A stretch of DNA of 64,000 nucleotides, taken from NCBI GenBank assembly GCA_039881145.1, contig JAYKKI010000006.1, positions 20,768,501 through 20,832,500 on the forward strand, in the 5' to 3' direction. Each line of letters starts with the position of its first letter. Position 1 is the first letter of the stretch. The stretch comes from Druceiella hillmani (lineage: Eukaryota; Arthropoda; Insecta; Lepidoptera; Hepialidae). A program made the position numbers and the translations under genes. The notes under the pieces are model-generated. The model saw only the letters and a program-made list of their open reading frames with translations. It searched no databases and had not been told where the DNA came from. Shown here piece after piece: positions 1 to 10,743 of the stretch.

Positions 1-164
1 ATTCATTCCAATGGCTGTTTTCAACAATTCCTTTTACTATTTAGTTTCAAATTTTTAGGCACATTTTTTACCAGCTTTAACTCAAAAACCACATTATATA
101 GGAAGCTTTTTGTACGAAAGTTATCAGTAATAAATCCTGAGATTTTTTAACGTAAATTCTAGTT
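1..164. other. Host flank of the Jockey insertion (block C)
   Basis: AT-rich non-coding sequence that I do not recognise. It precedes the Jockey insertion. Together with the sequence from 4730 onward it is the left end of a segment that reappears, diverged, from about 58.9 kb. The pre-insertion context 'cgtaaattctagtt..attttttcg' resembles 'cataaattgaagatatttttccg' at 59038-59060. Confidence 0.55.
154..164. repeat. Target-site duplication, left copy
   Basis: 'aaattctagtt', repeated immediately 3' of the A-tract at 4719-4729. The first two A's could belong to the A-tract, so the secure length is 9 bp. It defines the left edge of the LINE at 165. Confidence 0.85.
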
Positions 165-197
165 CCTATGAAGTAAGGTCTTCCTATGAAGTAAGGT
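165..197 (+). repeat. 18-bp tandem duplication at the LINE 5' terminus
   Basis: The unit 'cctatgaagtaaggtctt' (165-182) is followed by 'cctatgaagtaaggt' (183-197), 1.8 copies starting exactly at the insertion edge. Such terminal repetition can come from template switching at the end of reverse transcription, or may be a monomer of the element's own 5' end. The remaining 5' UTR (198-628) is GC-richer than the host DNA and has no long ORF. Confidence 0.8.
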
Positions 198-628
198 TGG
201 GGGGTAATGTTGTTCGCGTCCATAAAGAGCTACCTAACCATAACTCTACACGTGCCCCTCGGGTGGTGCCAATTGAACAACAAACGCCGAGTCGTAGGCG
301 GCGGTCAACTAACCTACTAAGCAAGCCTAACAGCTTCTTATGTTGGAGGTAGGAAATGATCTCCACACCCGTAACCTTGTGGTCATGTATCGCAAGAACG
401 GAGACCTGGGCTTGGTCGCCTGGGTCGCGAGGAAGACAACCTCTTAATCTGAAAAAATAACCCTAATCCTAAGGTGTGACCGTGCCGATAGGATGAATGG
501 CTGCAGGTAGTCAGTCTCTAGCGCAAACCTTGATGAAACTGGCTCACATCGTTGAAAAGTGCCCTCTCACAGGAATGAGCGTTACCCTGTGAGTGACCTA
601 TTATATCGACCCTACTCGTGGGAACAAT

Positions 629-1955
629 ATGAATTCCAAACAAGAAACAATATCACAACCACAACAGAAATTACTTAAACAACAAGTACTTCATCCAAGC
701 TACTTCTCTAGGCAAAGATCATCATCCCTCTCTGATATAAGCAGAGGACAGTCAACAACTTCAAAAAAACAACCTGAATCAGATCTGTTGCCTGTTGAAA
801 CTACAGCAATAAAAGATATCTCTCAACATCCTGCCCCACCCATATGGCAACATGTACCACTTCCTCGTGGACATAAGAAGAGGAAAATGTGCGATTCTCC
901 ACCACCGTCTAACGGAATTGTAAATAAGAACCGGTTTAGCAACTTACCGCTTGATCCAAATGATGACATTGCCCTTTCAAAAACTCAGAAACCCAACAAA
1001 CCACCACCAATAGTTCTGAGTGGTATAGAAGACGCCAACGAGTTAATAAAACTAATTGAAACTGTTAGCCAAAAAGATAATTATAAGCTCAAAATGATTA
1101 CCAAAAATATCCTTCACGTGCTAATGAAAACTCCGGAAGAATATAAGAAAATTATCAATCTCCTCAGAGATAACGGGCTTATAGGGTATACTTTTACGCC
1201 TAAGAACTCCAAATGCTACCGAATTGTCATTAAGAACTTGCATCACCTCACACCTCACGAAGCTATTGTTGAGGCAGTTCAAGCGACCAACAACAAAGTC
1301 AGAGGTGAAATAATAATCGTGCATTAATTATGCACAATACGTCCCCGAAAAGAAACCGACTTCAACGTTCTTCGTCAATATCGAGCCTAGCATTAACAAT
1401 CCTGACGTTAAAAACATTGCATTTATCGCACAGCAAAAAATTAAGATTGAGGATCCCCGGAAATCAAAGTTCATTGTACAATGCCAACGCTGTCAACAAT
1501 ATGGTCATACCAAAAATAACTGCATGAGACCATTTAGATGCGTGAAATGCGGTGAAGACCATAAAACCTCAGAGTGCAAAAAGAATAGGACAACTCCAGC
1601 CAAGTGTGCTTTATGCTGCTGCGACCACCCTGCTAATTATAAAGGATGCCAAATATACAAAGAAATACTAGCTCGAAGGACCAAGAATCTCGCCTCTCGC
1701 GCTAGACTACCCCCTCAAACACCTGTTATCAACATAATAACTACCACCAACTTTGACACTAAGGGTCATAGTAACACCCACAAAACATCTTATGCCGATA
1801 TTGCCAAAGGTAGGCAACCAACAACACAGCAATCTACTCACCAACAATCTAATAAATTAGAAGATATACTTGCCAAACAAAGTGAGAAAATGGATCTCTT
1901 AATTCAACAAATACTGGGACTTATAACTACCCTGATATCTAATCTGACAAAATGA
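629..1955 (+). pseudogene. Jockey ORF1, gag-like nucleic-acid-binding protein (frameshifted)
   Basis: ORF1 encodes the RNA-binding protein that packages LINE RNA. The start is taken as ATG 629; the same frame is open upstream to a GTG at 593 but has no earlier ATG. Residues 1-232 are a Gln/Ser/Pro/Lys-rich, disordered-looking N-terminus, then a 'KPPPIVLSG' segment typical of the gag RNA-binding region. The frame stops at TAA 1325-1327, but the expected continuation, with an 'FFVNIEP' motif, is open in the +1 frame from 1317 to 1955, so a single indel at about 1317-1327 breaks the gene. The second half holds three zinc knuckles: CX2CX4HX4C (1482-1523), CX2CX3HX4C (1539-1577) and CX2CX3HX6C (1605-1649). 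A Gln-rich C-terminus follows. Its TGA overlaps the ORF2 start codon as ATGA. Confidence 0.9.
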
Positions 1956-4614
1956 CTTCTCTACACATCGCCACGTGGAACATAAACGGACTTGCTCCCA
2001 ACACTAAAGAACTTGAAATGTTTTTGAGAACCAATAAGCTTGACGCCTGCCTTATATCAGAATCTCACACTACATCAAGATCAAGCATATGCATTCGTGG
2101 ATTCTGCGTTTACACAACTTCACACCCCGAAGGGGAAGCTCATGGTGGACCGGCAATAGTAATTAAGGAGAACATTAAGCATTGCCTACTCGAGTCTTGG
2201 GAAACCAAGTACCTGCAAGCTATAACTGTACGGATCGATGATCGTGCCGGACCCCTCATCCTCTCAGCAATATACTGTCCACCGCGTCACACCATTAAGG
2301 AGAATATGTTTACGGAGTTTTTCAAAGCTTTAGGAAACCGATTCATAGCCGGTGGTGATTGGGACGCTAAGCACACACATTGGGGATCTAGGTTAACAAC
2401 TACGAGAGGTAGAGAATTAAAATGTAGTACTGAGATCAACAATCTAGCGACCATTTCAACCGGAGAACCTACATATTGGCCTACAGATACCGAGAGAACT
2501 CCTGATCTTATAGACTTTTTTATCACAAAAGGCATTTGTCATCAAAATCTCCTAATCGAGTCAAACCTAGATGGATCTTCTGATCACACACCAATACTTC
2601 TTACTGTAAGCCCTATTGCGATACCCCGTGATACCCATAGCTCCTATCTAACTAACGCTAAAACCGATTGGAATGGTTTCCGAGAATATCTCGACGAAAA
2701 TATCACTCTCAAACTTCCGTTAAAAACTGCTGAAGATGTAGACGATGCATGTCTATACATTACAAATCTGATCCAAGTGGCAGCGTGGACAAGCACACCC
2801 ACACTGAAGCATTCATTTGCGAATACACCGCTCCCGTTTGAAATCCGTCAAAAAAATTATGAAAAACGCCGCCTTCGTAGAGTTTGGCAACTTTCCCGTA
2901 ACAGCGAAGACAAAACGCGACTGAACAAAGCAATAAAAGAGCTAAAGATTCTTCTTGCTGATGTCACTAACGCTGCAGTTAAACAAAGACTGGAAAAGAT
3001 GTCACCCAATGGCCATGGGACCCATTCTTTATGGAAAGCTACCAGGAATATGCCACAGCCCCAACAATGTTCACTGCCAATCTGGAATGGCAATACATGG
3101 ACACGGACATACCCAGAAAAAGCTGAGACCTTCGCCAGTCATCTTGCTAATGTCTTCAAACCTAACTGATCTGACAACCCTGAGGACCCTGAAATAGATC
3201 TGATCCTAAATCAGGACCTGTAGCTGTGTCTGCCGATAAGACCTACTTCCCCAAAGGAGCTGTCCAAAGAAATAGCCAGCTTGGACTCGAAGAAAGATCC
3301 AGGATTTGACCTGATCACCCCGAAGGTACTCAAAGAGCTTCCTAGAAAATGTATTGTCTTCCTGGTAACCCTCGTTAATGCAACCTTCAGAACAAAACAT
3401 GTCCCTGCTATTTGGAAAATATCCGAGGTAGTTATGATCCATAAACCCGGTAAACCAGTCAACGATGCATCCTCACACCGTCCTGTCAGCTTAACTCCAG
3501 TTCTAAGCAAATTGTGGGAAAAAATAATCCTTACTAGGATACATGCATACCTAGATATCAATCACGTCATACCAGATCATCAGTTCGGGTTTCGCAAGCA
3601 ACATTCGACCCTAGAACAAGTACACAGAGTCTATCGTACTATACGAGACTGTTTGGAAAAGAAAGAATATTGTTCTGCTGCTTTCCTGGATATCCAACAG
3701 GCATTCGATCGGGTCTGGCACAAAGGGTTACTATGCAAAATAAAGCAAGCACTTCCACACTCTTTCTACCCCTTGATGGATTCTTACCTTAGAGACAGAA
3801 TGTTTCGAGTAAAACACCGTGACGCCAGGTCTTCCTTGTATAGTTGCCACGCAGGAGTACCTCAGGGATCGGTACTCGGTCCGGTGCTTTACAACATCTT
3901 CACGAATGACTTACCCCAGACACCTAATATTACAGTAGCAACCTATGCTGACGATGCTGTATTTCTCGCATGTAATAGCAGTCCAGAACAGGCAAGTGAA
4001 TTGCTGCAGGCACAACTCGATGACACAAATAAATAGTTGAACAAATGGCGTATAAGAACTAGTGCCCAAAAATCTCACCACATCACGTTCACTCTGAGAC
4101 GTGCAACTTATCCTGCAGTCAACTTAGGTACCAACACCTTACCGCAATCGTCCTGCGTCAAATATCTGGGGTTTCATCTGGACCGAAGGATGACATGGAA
4201 AGACCACATCAAAAATAAGAGTAACGAAATCAATTTTCGATTTAGAAATTTGCTATGGCTTCTAGGAAGACAGTCAGCACTATCCCTAAGCAACAAACTA
4301 AGAGTGTACTGCTCCGTAATAAAACCCATTTGGACATATGGGATTCAACTGTGGTCATCGGCCAGTAATTCGAACATACTCTGCCTACAAAGAGCCCAAA
4401 CAATATACTTAGGGTCATATCAGGTGCACCATGGTACTCCCGCAATTCGGAAATCCACGAATACCTACAAATTTCAACCATCGTAGACGAAGCAAAACGC
4501 TACACAGCCACATACAAAGATCGTCTGACATTCCATCCTAACCCACTTTCGCACATGCTGTTGCAGCCCAACTCGATAAAGAGACTCAAGAGAGCTGACG
4601 TGCTTCCTAATTAG
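1952..4614 (+). pseudogene. Jockey ORF2, endonuclease-reverse transcriptase (three stops, one frameshift)
   Basis: ORF2 would nick target DNA and copy the LINE RNA onto it. It begins at ATG 1952 in an ATGA overlap with the ORF1 stop, an arrangement suited to termination-reinitiation. The APE-type endonuclease fills codons 1 to about 235: 'TWNINGL' (Asn10), Glu37 in 'SESH', 'GGDWDAKH' and 'SDHTPI'. In 'GDWD' the usual catalytic Asn of the GDxN motif is Asp. In-frame stops lie at 3167 (TGA), 3221 (TAG) and 4034 (TAG). RT motifs are clear: 'HRPVSLTPVLSKLWEK', 'FLDIQQAFDRV' (Asp, codon 580), 'GVPQGSVLGPVLYNIF' and 'YADD' (codons 665-668). The frame ends artificially at 4486. The true C-terminus, with 'GAPWYSRNSEIH', continues in the next frame from about 4405 to TAG 4614, so one indel lies near 4400. 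The total is about 887 codons, normal for the clade. Confidence 0.93.
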
Positions 4615-4729
4615 AGCGATTAAGGGCACTGGCCCTATATTCGCCCAAACAAGATACATACCACAACCTACCTGCTTATAGTTCTAATGACTGATCGCAG
4701 GATACAAACAGAAAAAAAAAATTCTAGTT
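4615..4729 (+). other. Jockey 3' UTR, A-tract and right target-site duplication
   Basis: A 3' UTR of roughly 100 bp ends in 'gaaaaaaaaa' (4711-4720). The right copy of the target-site duplication (4719-4729) follows directly. No strong AATAAA signal is visible in this short UTR. Confidence 0.75.
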
Positions 4730-6815
4730 ATTTTTTCGCTTATGGAAGAACATATTAAGTAATATGTTCCCATATTAAAAAATAATATCAATATTTGCAA
4801 ATGCTTCAATACAAATAATTAGTTTTTATACGTATTCCAATGCGTCCTTCGCGTGGGATTTTTTTAATTTTAGACATGACAGATTTATTTACATTTTTCT
4901 TTCTTAAAACATCGTACCAAAATTTAAACTGTTATGTGTTTAAAGTATTAGCCATGTTTCTCAATAATTATGAGTAATTTTTAAAACCTATTTTAATCGG
5001 GACTATTTTTACTATTATTAAAAATGTAAAAGTATTTTTGTTTATTTAATTCTTATCTAATATAGTGATAAATCGATTTTCCCAAGTTCTACTCACTAAT
5101 GGAACGTATTATGAACTATCATCACATTGTTCAGTATTTGTTCCAAATAAATACATGTTTATTTAATTAATTACGAATATACTCTTTAGAATCATCAATT
5201 AATTAATATCTGTATAGTTTCTTTACACGTTTCTGATATTTGCAAAATACTACGTGCAATTTAAAATATTTGATAACGTATTTTTTACACAAAATATGTC
5301 ACCGGTAACAGTTAATACTTGTGTAAAAGAGTTAGTCCATTATAATTAGTAGCACGTGTCATGAACTTAGCTTCGAACGCTAACTAATCACGATCGGGTT
5401 ATAATTTGACCTTCCGAAATCCGATTGGACCCTCATTTCTACGTCATTCTTATAATCCTTATGAAAATGACTAGGTGTCAAAAAGCGTCAAAACAGCCAA
5501 AACTATCAGTGCCAATATTACTGAAAGTGAGAGTATCAAAATCGCTGAAAGTGTCAAAGAGTGCCATAACAACTTAGCATGTTTTTTAAGTATGTAAATT
5601 CGTTCTAGTTCACTTTCTTGCAGTATGCATAATATTCACTATTCACTAAATATTTTATTCTTTGCACTTGTATCCAATTTATTATTTTTATCTAATGAAC
5701 CAGCCATGCGTATTGTTTTCAATGCATAAACCAAGTAATTTCTTTAAGCTAAGTCCTTGAAAAATAAAATTAAAAGCCAGGAAGAGGGCAGAAAAAGAGC
5801 AATGTACATATGGTTTTAGTCAGCACGTTGAGTTCTATAAAATATATTAAATATTCAGTTAGAAACAATATTAATGTGGGTATGCGCCGGTATTGATTTT
5901 AGCAAAAATCTCATTTTTTTATTACTTCTAAGGAATGGGTTAGTCTCTTATTTATGGATTTCTCAAGAAGTCTATTACAAATATTCAATAATAAATCATG
6001 ACCTTGTTATTTAAATGGGTCAGAAGGACCATATCAAATTGCATTGGCAACTTTTCATCTGTTATTTTTTATTAAAATATATTAGGTACTGCAAAATCTA
6101 TATATTTCTCTGCTAAATAAATGTAAAATTTATTTTCGAGTTGCTACAAGTTATTTTATGTTATTTTTTGGATCGCTGCAAAAAAGAAAACCTTTCCGAA
6201 TTATGTTTACATTTTCTCTATTAGATTATGTGACGAACGGACATATTCTGCGTAACTAAAATTAATTTCTGCTAAAAATGATTTTCCTTACATCATTTTT
6301 TCACAATTTTTTTTAATCATTCGTCAGTTTTATGACTTTAGTATATACTTTTTTTAATTTCACATGTCTTGTCTTTTATCATACACCATCTTCCATATAG
6401 TTTTGAGTTTTAATGAAGTAATAACCGTTTTGAATTTTGTCAGTACTTTGTGTTTCTATGAAATCAATTATCATTACAATCAAAGATTTTTTAATAAGTC
6501 AATAAGGTCTCAACATCTTTTCTTGGAGATGTTTTTTTTGACGCTGTCATATTAATATTGCGTAGTTTCAATTTTTATTAATTATTATTGACATTTCAAT
6601 ATAATTTGTGCTTTTTAGGAAAGGTATATTAATACAAGACATGATTATTTTGTATTATACTCATGTCAAATTATTGATTTTTGATGTCATTTTGTTTTAA
6701 AGCGCATTATCATTCTAGGTATACCTTATGTCAATATTTTTATGCAATTATCTATTATAATTGACATCACCAAGATTACCAGACTGTTAAGTCTTGTGTG
6801 TGTTTTATGTGGCTC
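4730..6815. other. Non-coding block C, diverged copy of about 59.0-62.3 kb
   Basis: No gene seen. Collinear matches to block B by eye: 4790-4815 with 59100-59130, 5141-5167 with 60753-60778 (shared 'aaataaatacatgttta'), 5572-5680 with 61203-61305 (shared 'attcactaaatattttatt'), 5930-5975 with 61555-61600, and 6330-6560 with 62000-62200. The stretch 5475-5570 is a low-complexity run of 'gtcaaaa'-like motifs that is also present at 61110-61200. Confidence 0.6.
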
Positions 6816-6816
6816 A

Positions 6817-6861
6817 GATAAGATGATTAGTGATAAGATGATTAGTAATATGATGATTAGT
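6817..6861 (+). repeat. 15-bp tandem repeat, three copies
   Basis: 'gataagatgattagt' twice exactly (6817-6831 and 6832-6846), then 'aatatgatgattagt' (6847-6861). A short, recent slippage-type repeat. Confidence 0.85.
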
Positions 6862-6947
6862 AAAAGTTTTATGTCTATTTTAAGTAAAACATTATTTCGA
6901 AAGTATTTTTGAAGGAAAACTTTTTTTTGTAATATTGTAACATTTTG

Positions 6948-7000
6948 GCGGATTATCTCAATTGGTAGAGACTATAGCCTGTAATTTAAAGATGAACGGA
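6948..7000 (+). other. Possible tRNA-derived 5' half (A-box-like)
   Basis: 'atctcaattggtagag' at about 6957-6972 closely resembles the D-arm and A-box of a tRNA, preceded by 'ggcggatt'. No convincing anticodon arm or B-box follows within 80 bp, so this is not a functional tRNA gene. It could be a tRNA-derived SINE head or chance. Confidence 0.25.
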
Positions 7001-7092
7001 TGGGATGAAATTGCGATAGTACGTAATTTCCTTATCAAAATATAGAAATGGAATTAGATTTGCACGTATAACATTCGATGGATAATAAATTC

Positions 7093-7147
7093 GGACGAGG
7101 ACCAATATTAAACACTATAGACTAGTATTTAATATTGGTCCTCGTTC
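7093..7147. repeat. Long perfect-type hairpin, 25-bp arms
   Basis: The arms 7093-7117 and 7123-7147 are complementary except for two positions and are separated by 5 bases ('tagac'). The stem centre is 'gaggaccaatatta'. No gene context. It could be a tiny inverted-repeat element or a relic. Confidence 0.8.
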
Positions 7148-7834
7148 TGGTACTTTTATAAGTTTAAACACGTATCGCCAAAAATAAAAAAATGCATTTT
7201 TATTATATCTACGATGGAATTTATAACAGCAATAGAATATACAGTAACATGCAAGGGTATTTAGTATGAATTTTGTTTTTATTTCATTTTATTCAACAAT
7301 AAATAAATGATAAAATAATTGTTTTAAAAAATTTAAAAAAATTATGTTTTAACCTCAGGCAAAACTTTCAAAACCAATCTCTGAAAAGCGGTATTAACGA
7401 ATCCTTATCGAAAACAATCGAAAATTTGACGTTACACATAACACATGAAAATTCATTTCCTAAACCGGATCGATGATCTTACCAACAACATTAAGAGCAT
7501 CATGCTCTATTTTATTCATTGCGAATTTGATATCACTGATATATGTTGATGACGGCAATCATATTATGACAGATTTGTACAATCTGTCACTTTTCAATTG
7601 AAAAGTGTGGAATTCTAATTTGTAAAAGGAACTGTTTTGTCTGTCTCCGTTTTCCTTTATTTTGATTTGGAGATAATTTTTAATTGTTTTATAATCGTTT
7701 TCGTTTTGACAAGTAATTTTGATATCGTTATTCTATATGACCTGAAATTATACTAAATGTTGAAATTATTATATTGTTATATTATTTATTTAAATTATTA
7801 TTTGATTAAATTATTATATTATATTATTATAGAC
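7148..7834. other. AT-rich intergenic sequence, end of block C
   Basis: No gene seen. 7440-7485 ('acacatgaaaattcatttcc') matches 63041-63085 in block B and is the last block C match found before the inverted repeat. 7740-7835 is nearly pure A/T. Confidence 0.5.
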
Positions 7835-8254
7835 TCAGACACGGAGTCTATTAAAATCTCCCAAATGGCTTACATTCATTGGTGGAGGCAATGGGATTTT
7901 TGTTTCATTTATTTTATTGTTTTCGAGTTTGGTTGAACTATTATTATTTTTTTTCTTTTTTAATGATTTCTCCGGTGACACACTTTCTTCATGGTACCGT
8001 TTTCTCTTAGCATTTTTCTTGCTTCGGACTGCAGTCAATTCTTTTTCCAATTCTTCTTAAACCGTGCAATGTTCGGGTGCTTTGGATAAATAATCACTTA
8101 TATTAGACACTGTTGATTGTGGAGATGGCAAAGTTTTAATATGCGTTTCAAGTGCATTAATTTCTTGCTGTAACTCATTTATTGTTACGTGTTGTTGTTA
8201 GCGCAAAACCAACTGTTGTTGGTATGCGGCCTCTACTTCTTCATATGAAGTCAT
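7835..8254 (-). pseudogene. Gag-like coiled-coil ORF fragment, left copy
   Basis: Read on the minus strand from ATG 8254: a Gln/Glu-rich helical segment (first residues MTSYEEVEAAYQQQLVL), a TAA, 'INELQQEINALETHIKTL', and a second TAA at 8057-8059. An open stretch then runs to TGA 7835, with 'EELEKELTAVRSKKNAKRKR', a Lys/Asn-rich linker and 'IPLPPPMNVSHLGDF'. The PPP-hydrophobic-x-S motif after a basic linker resembles the start of the RNA-binding region in LINE ORF1 proteins (compare 'KPPPIVLSG' in the Jockey ORF1), so I suspect a LINE gag N-terminus cut off at 7835. The family is not certain. The part above 8060 lies inside the inverted-repeat arm; the rest is unique. Confidence 0.5.
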
Positions 8255-9148
8255 ATTATTCGTGCCGTTATAATTTTATAAATACAGAAAAAAAAATGAC
8301 TTCGTTTCCTGGTCTCGAACCCGATGCGCTTCTGTCGTGAGGGTGTATACTCGTATTACACGCTGCGCCACAAGTGCGGTGTGCGGAGTTGCAAATGCGG
8401 CTGGCAAAGCGCCGCATATAAATAAACAAAAGTGATATTTCCCAACAAATTTTTAAAAGACCCACTTTTCTGCTACTGTCTTGTTCATAATGTACCTATG
8501 TCATACACATATATTTATGTTTTTAAGCGTTATTTATATAATAATTATGCACTATTTACATTTTAGAAACTTTATGTAACTTTAACTATCATGTTATGTC
8601 CATTTTTCAACTAATAATATCACTTTGTCCCAAGTATATATTAAATTGAATAGGAACTAATGAAGTCACATCTGTATCCACTAACGAAAGCAAAGAACAT
8701 TTTATAACAGTTACCCATTTATTTCTATGGTCTGATTTCCAATTCCATATTCAAAATTTTTAAAATTTATATTTACTCTTTCTTGAAGTATTTTTGCAAT
8801 TTAATTCATAGTAAATATCGAATCCCATTTCGAAAATTTATTTTTGCTGCATGAAAATAATATACGAGTACAGTGCAGCGAAAATGTGAATTTCTGTAAT
8901 ATTTTGAAAATAAAAGAATTTACATAATAAACATGGTATTTAAAAAATAGTGTTTGATTTTGTAAATTTACCTTTTTATAATAAGAATAACTTTTTTATT
9001 GACCAAGTATTTTTCACCATTTCCATTTTAAATTTTGTAATTCTAACTATATGCTCAACAAATATCTAAATAGAAATGTGTAAAAATGAAAGTTAAACAA
9101 AACAAAAGTAAGAACTGTCAATATAATAATAAATAAGTTTTTCATATA
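8060..9148 (+). repeat. Left arm of a 1.09-kb inverted repeat
   Basis: 8060-9148 is the reverse complement of 9973-11062 with only scattered differences, a few percent by eye (for example 'tttttcaac' here against 'tttttttttc' in the partner near 10510). The arm holds, on the minus strand, AT-rich sequence, a tRNA-like A/B-box unit and the start of the gag-like ORF. The outer end is the gag-like ORF, the inner end an AT-rich run. Confidence 0.92.
8308..8376 (-). promoter_or_regulatory. tRNA-like internal pol III promoter (A-box and B-box), left copy
   Basis: On the minus strand an A-box 'tggcgcagcgtg' (8370-8359) is followed 48 bp downstream by a B-box 'gggttcgagacc' (8322-8311). Sequence and spacing match tRNA-type pol III promoters. 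No clean cloverleaf is evident. It lies about 55 bp upstream of the gag-like ATG, so it is either a SINE head inserted there or part of that element's 5' region. Confidence 0.6.
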
Positions 9149-9899
9149 CCTAGTGTTTGACACTATTTGACAAGGGTTTTTCTATCTTTCTATTTCTGCT
9201 ACAGCGAGCGCTCCAATAGATTACGCTGTAGCAGGTGCCCAGACAATAGTAATGGAAAGAAATGAAGGCTGAAAAGTGGAAAGCCAAAGCGCAACATACG
9301 TACATAAAATTCTAAAAGCTCGAATTGTGTTAAATTATAGAATTTATGGTTTAAACTATTTTTTAAATTGGTTTAAGCTAAGTATTATTCAAGTATTCCA
9401 AACATTACTAGCGCTAGAACAACTGATGATAATTAATTTTCCTTTAATTATAATACTTTTTCAGTGTTAAATGAAACTTACTTCCCACTTTAAATTTCTG
9501 GATCTTGCATTCAGGTTGAGGGAATTTTTTTTTATAATTCCCCTCGAGCACCAATTAGATATTTGCAGCATTACCTTAGCATACATGACTTTGCATTCAA
9601 GGTCTATTTAAGATTTTGACATTTTTCCGTATTCTGTAGATACTTTCAAAAATTAAATTGGAGTTTCTTTTTTATTGTTATTATTCATTAACAAGAAATA
9701 TTGTTATATTAGATTACAGCATTTCAATTACATAACTATTTCTATGTTAACACATAGATATGATGATTTTTTTAATATATGTTTTTGTTTTTCCATGCTT
9801 AATATTTAACTTCTTGTTATTCTGCATTTACAATATACACTTAACTTGTCTCATATTTGTTTTATATTTTTAAACTAGTGTAATATTCGCTTTAAATTG

Positions 9900-9947
<48 letters not shown>

Positions 9948-9972
9948 TTATATATATATATACAGATACAGA
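9149..9972. other. 824-bp spacer of the inverted repeat
   Basis: No gene seen. It contains an 11-bp perfect hairpin 'ctgctacagcg' (9196-9206) with 'cgctgtagcag' (9224-9234), and a (TA)n run at 9905-9962 directly beside the inner edge of the right arm. Confidence 0.6.
9905..9962. repeat. (TA)n microsatellite
   Basis: Near-perfect TA dinucleotide run with a 'gta' and a 'ttta' interruption, next to the right arm of the inverted repeat. Confidence 0.95.
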
Positions 9973-10743
9973 TATATGAAAAACTTATTTATTATTATAT
10001 TGACAGTTCTTACTTTTGTTTTGTTTAACTTTCATTTTTACACATTTCTATTTAGATATTTGTTGAGCATATAGTTAGAATTACAAAATTTAAAATGGAA
10101 ATGGTGAAAAATACTTGGTCAATAAAAAAGGTATTCTTATTATAAAAAGGTAAATTTACAAAATCAAACACTATTTTTTAAATACCATGTTTATTATGTA
10201 AATTCTTTTATTTTCAAAATATTACAGAAATTCACATTTTCGCTGCACTGTACTCGTATATTATTTTCATGCAGCAAAAATAAATTTTCGAAATGGGATT
10301 CGATATTTACTATGAATTAAATTGCAAAAATACTTCAAGAAAGAATAAATATAAATTTTAAAGATTTTCAATATGGAATTGGAAATCAGACCATAGAAAT
10401 AAATGGGTAACTGTTATAAAATGTTCTTTGCTTTCGTTAGTGGATACAGATGTGACTTGATTAGTTCCTATTCAATTTAATATATACTTAGGACAAAGTG
10501 ATATTATTAGAAAAAAAATGGACATAACATGATAGTTAAAGTTACATAAAGTTTCTAAAATGTAAATAGTGCATAATTATTATATAAATAACGCTTAAAA
10601 ACATAAATATATGTGTATGACATAGGTACATTATGAACAAGACAGTAGCAGAAAAGTGGGTCTTTTAAAAATTTGTTGGGAAATATCACTTTTGTTTATT
10701 TATATGCGGCGCTTTGCCAGCCGCATTTGCAACTCCGCACACC

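Larger units (their letters stand above)
165..4720 (+). mobile_element. Jockey-clade non-LTR retrotransposon, full length but dead
   Basis: A complete LINE: 5' UTR (165-628), gag-like ORF1 (629-1955), ORF2 with APE-type endonuclease and reverse transcriptase (1952-4614), short 3' UTR and a short A-tract (4712-4721). It is bounded by a direct repeat 'aaattctagtt' at 154-164 and 4719-4729, which is the target-site duplication expected of target-primed reverse transcription. The Jockey assignment rests on the three-knuckle gag, the endonuclease and RT motifs and the ORF order. Both ORFs carry stops and frameshifts, so it is non-autonomous now, yet the intact duplication suggests a not very old insertion. 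The paralogous site near 59040-59060 is empty. Confidence 0.93.

Noticed and set aside
1330..1527. 65-codon ORF between the two halves of the Jockey gag
   Set aside because: Wrong frame. The gag continuation with 'FFVNIEP' and the first zinc knuckle runs through the same bases in the neighbouring frame.
6948..7020. A functional tRNA gene
   Set aside because: Only the D-arm/A-box looks right. No anticodon stem, B-box or acceptor pairing could be made.
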